Shown: piece by piece, positions 6,858-14,188 of the stretch | Numbering within the stretch: position 1 is the first letter of the stretch | How the letters are laid out: the number at the start of each line of letters is the position of its first letter | Origin: JANWZL01 sp037445185 | Lineage (GTDB): Bacteria > Pseudomonadota > Gammaproteobacteria > Burkholderiales > Thiobacillaceae | Reading direction: 5' to 3' | Assembly (NCBI GenBank): GCA_037445185.1 | Contig: JBBIKZ010000032.1 | Coordinates: 1-22,072 of the forward strand | Length of the DNA: 22,072 bases | Notes under the pieces: generated by a model | Told to the model about the DNA's origin: nothing | Seen by the model: the letters and a program-made list of their open reading frames with translations, nothing else | The model's database searches: none | Program-made: the position numbers and the translations under genes

Positions 6858-8654
6858 TCACAGATGGGCCCTGGCGTCGTCCCGGCCGGTCATCTGCCGG
6901 GCCACGGCCAGGGCCGCGTCGAGGTCGAAGGCAGGCTCGAAATCGAGCGATTTGAGCCGCCGCTGGATGGCGGGGCGGAAACGCTGCATGACGTCCCGCA
7001 TGGGATTGCAGGCGGTGTGGCCGAGGCCGCAGTGGGCGGCGAGGTGCATCACCATCTCGAGCCGGCAGATCTCCTCCACGTCGCTCTGGGCGCCGCGGCC
7101 GGCGTGGATCTTGTCGACCACGTTGCGCATCATGGCCGTGCCCACCCGGCAGGGGGTGCAAAAGCCGCAGCTCTCGTGGGCGAAGAAGTGCACGAAGTTG
7201 CGCACCACGTCGAACAGGTCGCGTGTGTCGTCGAAGACCATGAAGGCCCCGGCGGTGGGCAGATCCTCGAAGGCGATGCGGCGGTCGAACTCCGAGGCGT
7301 CGATCAAGGTGCCGGAAGGCCCGCTCACCTGCACCGCCTGGGTGTTGCGCGCGCCGCAGTCCTCGAGCACCTGGCGCACCGTCACCCCGAAGGGGTATTC
7401 GTAGATGCCCGGCCGCGCGCAGTCGCCGGAGACCGAGAGGAGCTTGGTGCCGGCCGATTTGGCGGTGCCCTGCGCCCGGTACCAGTCGCCGCCCTCCTTG
7501 GCGATCAGGGCGGCGGCGCAGAACGTCTCGACGTTGTTCACCACCGTGGGCTGGCCCAGATAGCCGTGGGTGACCGGATAGGGCGGGCGGCTGCGGGGGA
7601 TGCCGCGCTTGCCCTCCAGCGATTCGATCAGGGCCGACTCCTCACCGCAGACATAGGCGCCGGCGCCGAGGTGGATCTCGATGTCGAAGTCGAAGCCGGG
7701 CCGGCCGCAGATGTCGCGGCCCAGCAGCCCCTCCCGCCGGCGGCGGGCCAGGCAGGCCTCGAGCGGTGCGAGCAGGTAGCGGTATTCGCCGCGCAGGTAG
7801 AGGAAGCCGTGCGTCTTCGCGCGACCGCCGCCGAGCACAAAGGCGCACACCGTCATGCCCTCGAACACCAGGTCGGCGTGGCGGGTGAGCAGCACCCGGT
7901 CCTTGAAGGTGCCGGGCTCGCCCTCGTCGGCGTTGCACACGACGTAGTGCGTCTCGCCCGGGGCGTTGCGGCAGGCCTGCCACTTGAGCCCGGTCGGAAA
8001 GCCCGCACCGCCGCGGCCGCGCAGGCCGGCGCGCTCGATCTCCTCCAGGGTGGCCGCCTCCCCGCGTGTCACGGTCGCCCGGATCGCCTCGCCCGGTTGC
8101 AGACCGTGGGCGAGGAGGGTGTCGGCACGGCGGATGTTGTCCTCGATGCGGAAGAGCTCGTCCGGCCACTGGGCGATGGGTTGCCGCGCCAGGATCAGCT
8201 CGGCGATCTGGTCCAGGCGCTCGCGGTCGATGCGGGGGATGGCCCAGCCGTTGACCAGCAGACCCGGCCCCTGGTCGCAAAGCCCGGTGCAGGAGGTGGT
8301 GTCGATGGACAGCAGGCCGTCCTCGGAGACCTTGCCCTTCTCCACCCAGAGCTTTTCGCAAAGGTAGGCGAGCAGGGCCTCGCTGCCCTGCATGCGATCG
8401 GTGATGTTGTCCGAGAACAGCACCCGGTAGTGGCCCACCGGTTCCAGATGGAGGAAGCTGTAGAAGGCGGCCACCCCCTCCACCCGCGCCCGGGAGATCC
8501 CCAGCTTGCGCGCCAGCTCGGTCAGCAAGGGCGGTGGCAGACAGCCATGACCATCCTGGAGGTCACGCAGGATTTGCACCAGACGGGTCGCGTCACCCCT
8601 GTGCAGGGCCAACACTTCGTCGATGCCGGGGTGGCGGTCTTGATGAAACGTCAT
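6858..8654 (-). CDS. hoxF: HoxF, NAD+/FMN-binding diaphorase subunit
   Basis: This 598-residue subunit reduces NAD+ with electrons from H2. It is a natural fusion of a NuoE-like domain (residues 1-150) and a NuoF-like domain, as in Ralstonia HoxF. The NuoF part shows the glycine-rich GLRGRGGAGFPTG loop for FMN/NADH, the CNADEGEPGTFKDR segment, GAYVCGEESALIESLEG, and a [4Fe-4S] site at C496, C499, C502 and C542. The NuoE-like [2Fe-2S] site is incomplete: C122 and C126 remain, but the first two ligands are S81 and D86. I chose ATG 8654 because it gives a normal N-terminus; a longer frame would need a TTG at 8738. It is first in the operon, and no separate hoxE is present in the window. Confidence 0.95.
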   Translation of the reverse strand: MTFHQDRHPGIDEVLALHRGDATRLVQILRDLQDGHGCLPPPLLTELARKLGISRARVEGVAAFYSFLHLEPVGHYRVLFSDNITDRMQGSEALLAYLCEKLWVEKGKVSEDGLLSIDTTSCTGLCDQGPGLLVNGWAIPRIDRERLDQIAELILARQPIAQWPDELFRIEDNIRRADTLLAHGLQPGEAIRATVTRGEAATLEEIERAGLRGRGGAGFPTGLKWQACRNAPGETHYVVCNADEGEPGTFKDRVLLTRHADLVFEGMTVCAFVLGGGRAKTHGFLYLRGEYRYLLAPLEACLARRRREGLLGRDICGRPGFDFDIEIHLGAGAYVCGEESALIESLEGKRGIPRSRPPYPVTHGYLGQPTVVNNVETFCAAALIAKEGGDWYRAQGTAKSAGTKLLSVSGDCARPGIYEYPFGVTVRQVLEDCGARNTQAVQVSGPSGTLIDASEFDRRIAFEDLPTAGAFMVFDDTRDLFDVVRNFVHFFAHESCGFCTPCRVGTAMMRNVVDKIHAGRGAQSDVEEICRLEMVMHLAAHCGLGHTACNPMRDVMQRFRPAIQRRLKSLDFEPAFDLDAALAVARQMTGRDDARAHL

Positions 8655-8847
8655 GCACGGCAGGCTACACCCGATGTGTGAATGCAGTATGTGGATGCAG
8701 CCGCCCTCTGAGTGTAGCGGCAGAAGAGAAAATGCCAAGGAGGAAATGCGAGGGGGGCAAACGCGCCCGGCGTGTCAGGGGAGCGTGCTCGCCCGGCAGC
8801 AGGGCAAACCCAGTCCAGCGGGCCGGAGGACAGGGCGCGCAGCCTGC

Positions 8848-8853
8848 TAAACT
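8848..8853 (+). promoter_or_regulatory. Possible -10 box for the gsh operon
   Basis: TAAACT preceded by TG one base upstream (TGC-TAAACT) resembles an extended -10, 28 bp before the gshA ATG. No good -35 is seen at the proper distance. The 226-bp divergent region (8655-8880) must hold promoters for both hoxF and gshA; I see no other gene in it. Confidence 0.3.
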
Positions 8854-8880
8854 TCGCTTGAATCTCCCATCCACCACCCC

Positions 8881-10209
8881 ATGGTCCCCCACCTTACCAC
8901 CGCCCTCACCGGCCCCCTGCTCGATCTGGAGAAACATGTCATCGCCGCCCAGGCCAGCATCGAGCATTGGTTCCGCGTGCAATGGCACGAGCACGCAGCG
9001 CCGTTCTACTCGTCGGTGGACCTGCGCAACGCCGGCTACAAGCTGGCGCCGGTGGACACCAACCTGTTTCCCGGCGGCTTCAACAACCTCAACCCCGCCT
9101 TCCTGCCCCTGGCGGTGCAGGCGGCCCAGGTGGCGGTGGAAAAGCTGTGCACCACGGCGCAACGCCTGCTCCTCCTCCCGGAAAACCACACCCGCAATGT
9201 TTACTATTTACAGAACGTGGCGGCGCTGGCCGATATCCTGCGCAAGACGGGACTCACGGTGCGCATCGGCAGCCTGATCCCGAATCTCGGCGAGCCGCTG
9301 CTCATCGATCTGCCGGACGGCCAGGTGCTGAAACTGGAGCCGGTGCTGCGCGAGGGCGATCGCCTGATGCTGCGCGATCCAACGGCACCCGGGGGGCGCT
9401 TCGAGCCTTGCGCCGTGCTGCTCAACAACGACCTGTCCGCCGGCGTGCCCGAGCTGCTGCGCGGCCTCGACCCCGCCCAGACCCTGATACCGCCCCTGCA
9501 CGCGGGCTGGGTCACGCGACGCAAATCCAACCACTTCCGCTTCTATGCCGAGCTCGCCCAGGCCTTCGGACGGCTGTTCGGCATCGACCCCTGGCTCATC
9601 GACCCCTATTTCAGCCATTGCAGCGGAGTCGATTTCATGACCCGCCAGGGCGAGGATTGTCTGGCCACGCACGTGGACGAGCTGCTCGGCCGCATCCGCG
9701 CCAAGTACGCCGAATACGGCATCGACCGGGAGCCCTTCGTCATCGTCAAGGCCGACGCCGGCACCTACGGCATGGGCATCATGACGGTGAAAGACGCCCT
9801 TGAGGTGCGCGATCTGAGCCGCCGGGCGCGCAACAAGATGGCGGTGGTGAAGGAGGGGCTGGCGGTGACCCAGGTCCTGATCCAGGAGGGGGTGTACACC
9901 TTCGAGTCCATCCACGAGGCGGTGGCCGAGCCGGTCGTGTACATGATCGACCATTACGTCATCGGCGGTTTCTACCGCGTGCACACCAGCCGCGGCGCGG
10001 ACGAGAACCTGAACGCCCCCGGCATGCACTTCGTGCCGCTCGCCTTCGAGGAGGTGGGCAGCTATGCCGACGCCTCCGCCCGGCCGGATGCCCCGGTAAA
10101 CCGCTTCTACACCTACGGCGTGCTGGCCCGGCTGGCCGCCCTGGCGGCGGCCATCGAGTTGGAGGAGACCGATCCGGAGTTCACCCATGCTCAGCCCCAC
10201 CCAGCTTGA
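8881..10209 (+). CDS. gshA: Glutamate-cysteine ligase, A. ferrooxidans type
   Basis: It catalyses ATP-dependent joining of glutamate and cysteine, the first step of glutathione synthesis, in the cytoplasm. The 442-residue protein belongs to the family first seen in Acidithiobacillus ferrooxidans, unrelated in look to E. coli GshA. Recognisable blocks are the N-terminal APFYSSVDLRNAGYKLAPVD, the NLFPGGFNNLNP segment, LLLPENHTRNVYY, and a later FVIVKADAGTYGMGIMTV that resembles an ATP-grasp strand. The ATG at 8881 lacks a good Shine-Dalgarno. The last 23 bases overlap the next gene, and gshB lies two genes downstream, so both glutathione steps share a transcript. Assignment is from memory of the family and from the gshB neighbour. 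Confidence 0.93.
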   Translation: MVPHLTTALTGPLLDLEKHVIAAQASIEHWFRVQWHEHAAPFYSSVDLRNAGYKLAPVDTNLFPGGFNNLNPAFLPLAVQAAQVAVEKLCTTAQRLLLLPENHTRNVYYLQNVAALADILRKTGLTVRIGSLIPNLGEPLLIDLPDGQVLKLEPVLREGDRLMLRDPTAPGGRFEPCAVLLNNDLSAGVPELLRGLDPAQTLIPPLHAGWVTRRKSNHFRFYAELAQAFGRLFGIDPWLIDPYFSHCSGVDFMTRQGEDCLATHVDELLGRIRAKYAEYGIDREPFVIVKADAGTYGMGIMTVKDALEVRDLSRRARNKMAVVKEGLAVTQVLIQEGVYTFESIHEAVAEPVVYMIDHYVIGGFYRVHTSRGADENLNAPGMHFVPLAFEEVGSYADASARPDAPVNRFYTYGVLARLAALAAAIELEETDPEFTHAQPHPA

Positions 10210-10582
10210 ACGCCTGCGCGCGCTCGCCCGCCAGCATGGCTGGCGGCTCGTGGTGTTGTTCGGTTCCTCCGCCCACGGCGAGGGGCGCGACGTGGACCTG
10301 GCCGTGCTCCCGGCCCAGCAGCCGGATGTCCTCGAACTCGGCCACTGGCAGGCGGCCCTCGAGGCGGTCTTCGCCCCCCGGCCGGTGGACCTCGTCCTCA
10401 TCCACCCCGGCATGTCCCCGCTGCTGCGCTACGAGGCCCTCTGCCGGGGCCTCTGCCTGTACGAGGCGGAGCCGGGCCTGTTCGATGCCGAGCAGGACCG
10501 CGCCTTCTTCCTGCACGCCGACAGCAGCGTGCTACGGCGTGCGTTGCACGAATTCCTGCCGGATGCCATCCATGCGGCCTGA
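10187..10582 (+). CDS. mntA: MNT-domain nucleotidyltransferase, MntA-like antitoxin
   Basis: A minimal nucleotidyltransferase of 131 residues. In characterised HepT-MntA pairs this enzyme transfers AMP onto a tyrosine of the HEPN toxin and silences it. The active-site signature is visible as G26-S27, then D35-x-D37, with a third aspartate at D68 (PVDLVLI). The gap between GS and the first Asp is seven residues, shorter than the common ten. The C-terminal half (residues 75-131) is less typical and includes a leucine-rich segment. It starts inside gshA (23-base overlap) and ends inside the HEPN gene (11-base overlap). Antitoxin activity is inferred from the partner gene; an unrelated nucleotidyltransferase role remains possible. 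Confidence 0.85.
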   Translation: MLSPTQLERLRALARQHGWRLVVLFGSSAHGEGRDVDLAVLPAQQPDVLELGHWQAALEAVFAPRPVDLVLIHPGMSPLLRYEALCRGLCLYEAEPGLFDAEQDRAFFLHADSSVLRRALHEFLPDAIHAA

Positions 10583-10979
10583 GCTCATCGAGCGCAAGCT
10601 CGCCTATCTGCTCACCTATGTGCAGGACCTGGAGGCCTTCGCCCCCCTGACCATGGCCGAGCGCCAGCGCCAGCACTACGCCATCGAGCGGCTGCTCCAG
10701 CTCCTGTGCGAAGTGGCGGCGGACCTCACCCTGCAGGTCTTGAGGCGACGCGGTATCGCCCCGCCCGACAGCTACCGGGCACTGTTCGAACAGGCGCGCG
10801 ACCGGGGCTGGATGGCCGAGGACCTGGCGCGGGAGCTCATCGCCGCATGCGGTCTGCGCAACGTGCTCGTTCATCTCTACGACACCCTGGACATGAATCG
10901 TGTCATGACGGCGGTGGATGTCGCCCCCGGCTTGTACCGCCGTTTTGCCCATTGGGCGCAGGAGGCCCTGGCCGCATGA
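10572..10979 (+). CDS. hepT: HEPN-domain protein, HepT-like toxin
   Basis: A 135-residue, mostly helical protein of the HepT/DUF86 type. HEPN toxins are RNases whose catalytic motif is R-x4-H. Here R96-N97 and H101 are followed by Y103, giving the full R-x4-H-x-Y signature in which the tyrosine is the AMPylation target of the partner MntA. The N-terminus (RPELIERKLAYLLTYVQDLE) and the preceding YAIERLLQLLCEVAADL helix are also typical. The start ATG 10572 lies within the end of mntA, and the stop overlaps the gshB start as ATGA. A toxin without an independent promoter, locked between two glutathione genes, is odd; its function here is inferred, the family is clear. Confidence 0.88.
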   Translation: MRPELIERKLAYLLTYVQDLEAFAPLTMAERQRQHYAIERLLQLLCEVAADLTLQVLRRRGIAPPDSYRALFEQARDRGWMAEDLARELIAACGLRNVLVHLYDTLDMNRVMTAVDVAPGLYRRFAHWAQEALAA

Positions 10980-11950
10980 ACCTTCTCTTCGTCGCCGATC
11001 CCCTGGCGAGCTTCAAGATCTACAAGGACTCCACCTATGCCATGATGCGCGAGGCGGCGCGCCGCGGCCACGACCTCTGGGCCTGCGAGCCGGCGGACCT
11101 GAGCTGGGCGGGCGGCCGCGTGTGGGCCGAGGCCCGGCGCGTGACCCTGCTGCCGCTCGCGCGCGCGGCCGAACGGGAGCCGGGCGCCGCTTGGTTCCGC
11201 CTCGGTGCCGGCGAGCGGCGGGCCCTGGCCGGCTTCGATGCCGTGCTCATGCGCAAGGACCCGCCCTTCGACCAGGAATACCTCTACGCCACCTATCTGC
11301 TCGAGCTGGCCGAGGCCGAGGGGACGCGAGTGTTCAACCGGCCGCGGGCGCTACGCGACTACAACGAAAAGCTCGCCATCGCCCGCTTCCCGCAGTTCAC
11401 CGTGCCCACGCTGGTCTCCGCCCGCGAGGCCGACATCCGTGCCTTCCTGGCCGAGCAGGGCGACATCGTGGTCAAACCCCTGAACGCCATGGGCGGCGCG
11501 GCGGTGTTCCGGCTGCGCACGGGGGATGCCAACCTCGGCGTGACCATCGAGGTCCTCACCCGCAACGGGCATACCCCCGTCATGGCGCAGCGGTTCATCC
11601 CGGAGATCCGCGACGGCGACAAGCGCATCCTCGTCATCGCCGGCGAGCCCGCCCCCTGGTGCCTCGCCCGCATCCCCGCCCCGGGCGAGACGCGCGGCAA
11701 TCTGGCCGCCGGCGGCAGCGGCGTGGCGCGGCCGCTCACCGCGCGCGACCGCGAGATCGCGCATGCCCTGGGGCCCGCGCTCCAGGCCGCCGGCATCCTG
11801 CTCGCGGGGCTGGATGTCATCGGCGACTGGCTCACCGAGGTCAACATCACCAGCCCCACCTGTTTTCGCGAGATCACCGACCAGAGCGGCTTCGACGTGG
11901 CGGCGAGGTTCCTGGACGCGCTCGAGGAGGCGGTGAAGGGTGAGGGGTGA
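10976..11950 (+). CDS. gshB: Glutathione synthetase
   Basis: This ATP-grasp ligase adds glycine to gamma-glutamylcysteine to complete glutathione. It has 324 residues, close to the E. coli enzyme (316). Seen: the N-terminal MNLLFVADPLASFKIYKDST substrate-domain start, LMRKDPPFDQEYLYATYLLE, FNRPRALRDYNEKL, the ATP-binding VVKPLNAMGGAAVFRL, the glycine-rich GGSGVARPLTARD loop, and the Mg-binding EVNITSPTCFREI. The start codon shares bases with the hepT stop (ATGA), so translation is probably coupled to hepT. Its stop lies eight bases before the likely apbE start. It is the fourth member of the overlapping gsh/TA chain. Confidence 0.97.
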   Translation: MNLLFVADPLASFKIYKDSTYAMMREAARRGHDLWACEPADLSWAGGRVWAEARRVTLLPLARAAEREPGAAWFRLGAGERRALAGFDAVLMRKDPPFDQEYLYATYLLELAEAEGTRVFNRPRALRDYNEKLAIARFPQFTVPTLVSAREADIRAFLAEQGDIVVKPLNAMGGAAVFRLRTGDANLGVTIEVLTRNGHTPVMAQRFIPEIRDGDKRILVIAGEPAPWCLARIPAPGETRGNLAAGGSGVARPLTARDREIAHALGPALQAAGILLAGLDVIGDWLTEVNITSPTCFREITDQSGFDVAARFLDALEEAVKGEG

Positions 11951-11957
11951 GACGGCG

Positions 11958-13091
11958 ATGGCCGCGCCGGCTGTCGACCGCGCTGCTGGCGAACCCCTCC
12001 AGCGTCGGCCTTGCCGGTCGGGCCCGAGCGTGACCGGCGCGCCCTTCCTCACGCCGCACGCCGCACGCCTCGCCCTCCTACTACTGCTGTGCGCCCTGCT
12101 GGCCGCCTGCTCGGGCCCGCCCCTGCACCGTGAGCAGGCCTATGTCTTCGGCACCCTGGTGGAGATCACCATCGCGGGGGAGCCGGCGGGCAAGGCACGC
12201 GCAGCGGCCGCGCAAGTGCTGCGGGAATTCGACACCCTGCACCGCCGGCTGCACGCCTGGGAGGCGAGCGAGCTGACCGCCCTCAATGACGCCTTCGCTC
12301 GCGGCCCGCAGCCGGTGGCGGCGGCGGCGGATCTCATCGCCATGCTGCGCGACGCGGCCGACTGGTCGCGGCGTTCGGCGGGCCTCTTCAACCCGGCCAT
12401 CGGCAACCTGGTGCGTCTGTGGGGCTTCCATGCCGACGAATACCAGCCCCGGCTGCCGCCAGCGGCCGAGGCGGCGCGTCTGGTGGCGTCGCGGCCCGGC
12501 ATGGACGACCTCGTCTTCGGCCCGGGGCAGGTCGCCAGCCGCAACCCGGCCGTGCGTCTGGACCTCGGCGGCTACGCCAAGGGCTACGCCCTGGATCGGG
12601 CGGCGGCCATCCTCAGGGCGGCGGGCATCAGAAACGCCCTCATCAACATCGGCGGCAACATCCTCGCCCTCGGCCGCAAGGGCGACCGCCCCTGGCGCGT
12701 GGGCATCCAGCACCCGCGCCGGGGCGGCGCCATCGCCACCCTGGACCTCTACGACGGCGAGGCCATCGGCACCTCGGGCGACTATCAGCGCTTCTTCGAG
12801 GTGGATGGTCGGCGCTACTGCCACTTGATCGACCCCCGCAGCGGCGTACCCGTGCAGGGGGTGCAGGCGGTGACGGTGATTGCACGCGGGGCGCACGCCG
12901 GTGTGGCCTCCGACGTGACGAGCAAGCCCCTGTTCATCGCCGGCCCGGACGGCTGGCGGGCGATGGCCGAGCGGCTGGGCGTGGCCGAGGCGCTGCTGAT
13001 CGATGCCGAGGGCCATGTGCGGCTCACCGAGGCGATGGCGCGGCGGCTGCGATGGGAGGGCGCGGCGCCGCCCATCCTGGCGGCCAGGTGA
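11958..13091 (+). CDS. apbE: ApbE-family FAD:protein FMN transferase lipoprotein
   Basis: ApbE attaches FMN to threonines of extracytoplasmic redox proteins. A hydrophobic stretch ending in LLAAC is a lipoprotein signal, so the mature protein is probably anchored in the periplasm. Family blocks include YVFGTLVEITI, the FNPAIGNLVRLWGF segment, LDLGGYAKGYALDRA, NALINIGGNILALG, and HLIDPRSGVPVQG. In the metal-binding stretch SDVTSKPLF, a lysine stands where Salmonella ApbE has the Mg-binding Thr four residues after Asp. ATG 11958 has AGGGGTGA upstream; GTG 12030 would give a more usual signal length of about 26 residues, and GTG 11940 is a third option. It may be co-transcribed with gshB. No flavinylation target is in the window. 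Confidence 0.92.
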   Translation: MAAPAVDRAAGEPLQRRPCRSGPSVTGAPFLTPHAARLALLLLLCALLAACSGPPLHREQAYVFGTLVEITIAGEPAGKARAAAAQVLREFDTLHRRLHAWEASELTALNDAFARGPQPVAAAADLIAMLRDAADWSRRSAGLFNPAIGNLVRLWGFHADEYQPRLPPAAEAARLVASRPGMDDLVFGPGQVASRNPAVRLDLGGYAKGYALDRAAAILRAAGIRNALINIGGNILALGRKGDRPWRVGIQHPRRGGAIATLDLYDGEAIGTSGDYQRFFEVDGRRYCHLIDPRSGVPVQGVQAVTVIARGAHAGVASDVTSKPLFIAGPDGWRAMAERLGVAEALLIDAEGHVRLTEAMARRLRWEGAAPPILAAR

Positions 13092-13146
13092 CCGTCCGGC
13101 CGGTTTGCGTCAAACTTGGCCTCATCGCCCGCTTCGGAGGGGTCGC

Positions 13147-13698
13147 ATGTACACCTGGAAAAACCACTTCATCATTCAGGCGGACTATCAGCACTGGGCC
13201 AACGAGGTCTTGTTCAACGCCCTGGAACACCTCACACCGGACAGTTTGAGCAGCGACCAGGGCCTGTTCTTCCGCAGCATCCATCACACGGTGGATCACA
13301 TGCTGCTGGTGAGCCAGGTGTGGCTCGCCCGTCTTCAGGGGGAGAACCTGAGCGTCAATTATCGTGTCATCCAGCACCCGGACTGGCGGGGCTTGCAGAA
13401 CGCCCTGCGTCTGGAGACCCGCAAGCTGCAGGGCTGGCTGGATGCGCAGGCCGAGGAATTCTATGACCGCGAGTTCGAGTACACCGGCAGCGACCACCGC
13501 CCGCGCCGCATGTGGGTGCGCGATGCACTGACCCACCTGTTCACGCACTACGCCCATCACCGCGGCCAGGTCTCCGCCGTCGCCACCCGCCTGGGCGCGC
13601 CCTGCCCGGAGATGGACTTCGTCTACTACCGGCGCGAGATGGAAAAGCTGCTCGCCGAGCTCAGGAACGGCGGGAACACCCCCCCAGCAGCGGCGTGA
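13147..13698 (+). CDS. DinB-family protein
   Basis: A 183-residue four-helix-bundle protein of the DinB/YfiT-like superfamily. The three histidines expected to bind a divalent metal are visible: H47 in SIHHTVDHML, and H134 and H138 in THYAHHRGQ. Some relatives are thiol-dependent transferases or are DNA-damage induced, but I cannot assign a substrate. The ATG at 13147 has GGAGG (13136-13140) six bases upstream, so the start is well supported. The last 38 bases overlap the convergent tlpA-like gene. No operon partner is clear; the preceding 55 bp contain no strong promoter. Confidence 0.9.
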   Translation: MYTWKNHFIIQADYQHWANEVLFNALEHLTPDSLSSDQGLFFRSIHHTVDHMLLVSQVWLARLQGENLSVNYRVIQHPDWRGLQNALRLETRKLQGWLDAQAEEFYDREFEYTGSDHRPRRMWVRDALTHLFTHYAHHRGQVSAVATRLGAPCPEMDFVYYRREMEKLLAELRNGGNTPPAAA

Positions 13699-14188
13699 CG
13701 AGCTTTTCGAGCCGCGGGTAATGCACCTGACCGCTCACCTTGTGACGTATCCTGCCCGCGCGGTCGATGACGAACGAGGTGGGCAGGCGGTCGACCCCAC
13801 CGAAGGCGGCGGTCACGCCCGGCGCCGCCAGCGGTGCGGGGAAGGTGTAGCCCTTCTCGCGCATGAAGCGCGCCACCGTCTCGGCCGTGTCGTCCAGGCT
13901 GTAGGCGACGATCTCGAAGCCGCAATGCCGGTAGTCTTCGTAGAACCGCTGCATGGCCGGCATCTCGTGCCGGCAGTAGGGACACCACGTCGCCCAGAAA
14001 TTGACCAGCACCACCCGGCCGCGCAAGTCGGACATCGACTGCCCGGGCGCGACCGGCACATCCGGCGCCGGCGCGTTGAGCTCGGAGACCCAGGCCGGCG
14101 GGCGCAACCAGAAATAGACGATCAACCCCAGCAGGATCGCGGTGACCGGGCTGGGTCTGAGTTTGCTTAGGATTTCCTTTGTCTTCAT
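13661..14188 (-). CDS. TlpA-like membrane-anchored thioredoxin
   Basis: A 175-residue thiol-disulfide oxidoreductase, probably facing the periplasm. Residues 14-28 form an N-terminal membrane anchor. The thioredoxin fold follows, with GRVVLVNFWATWCPYC carrying the redox pair C69-PY-C72, and the cis-proline segment RLPTSFVID. C83-like cysteine in YRHCGFE and one near the C-terminus (GGCSRR) are extra. TlpA/ResA proteins reduce disulfides in cytochrome c maturation or other exported proteins; the target here is unknown. It converges on the DinB gene, and its start codon lies within the first codons of the divergent RNA methyltransferase frame. Confidence 0.93.
   Translation of the reverse strand: MKTKEILSKLRPSPVTAILLGLIVYFWLRPPAWVSELNAPAPDVPVAPGQSMSDLRGRVVLVNFWATWCPYCRHEMPAMQRFYEDYRHCGFEIVAYSLDDTAETVARFMREKGYTFPAPLAAPGVTAAFGGVDRLPTSFVIDRAGRIRHKVSGQVHYPRLEKLVTPLLGGCSRRS

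Noticed and set aside
6771..8681. 636-codon open frame on the + strand opposite hoxF
   Set aside because: Same shadow effect; the opposite strand shows a full HoxF with FMN, NAD and cluster motifs.
8715..8755. Sigma-54-like promoter (TTGGCA...TGC) for hoxF on the - strand
   Set aside because: The GG-to-GC spacing is 15 rather than the required 12, so it does not fit a -24/-12 promoter.
8745..8850. Small frame after AAGGAGG upstream of gshA
   Set aside because: The Shine-Dalgarno is only two bases from the ATG, the 34-residue product looks like nothing known, and the region is better explained as a divergent promoter.
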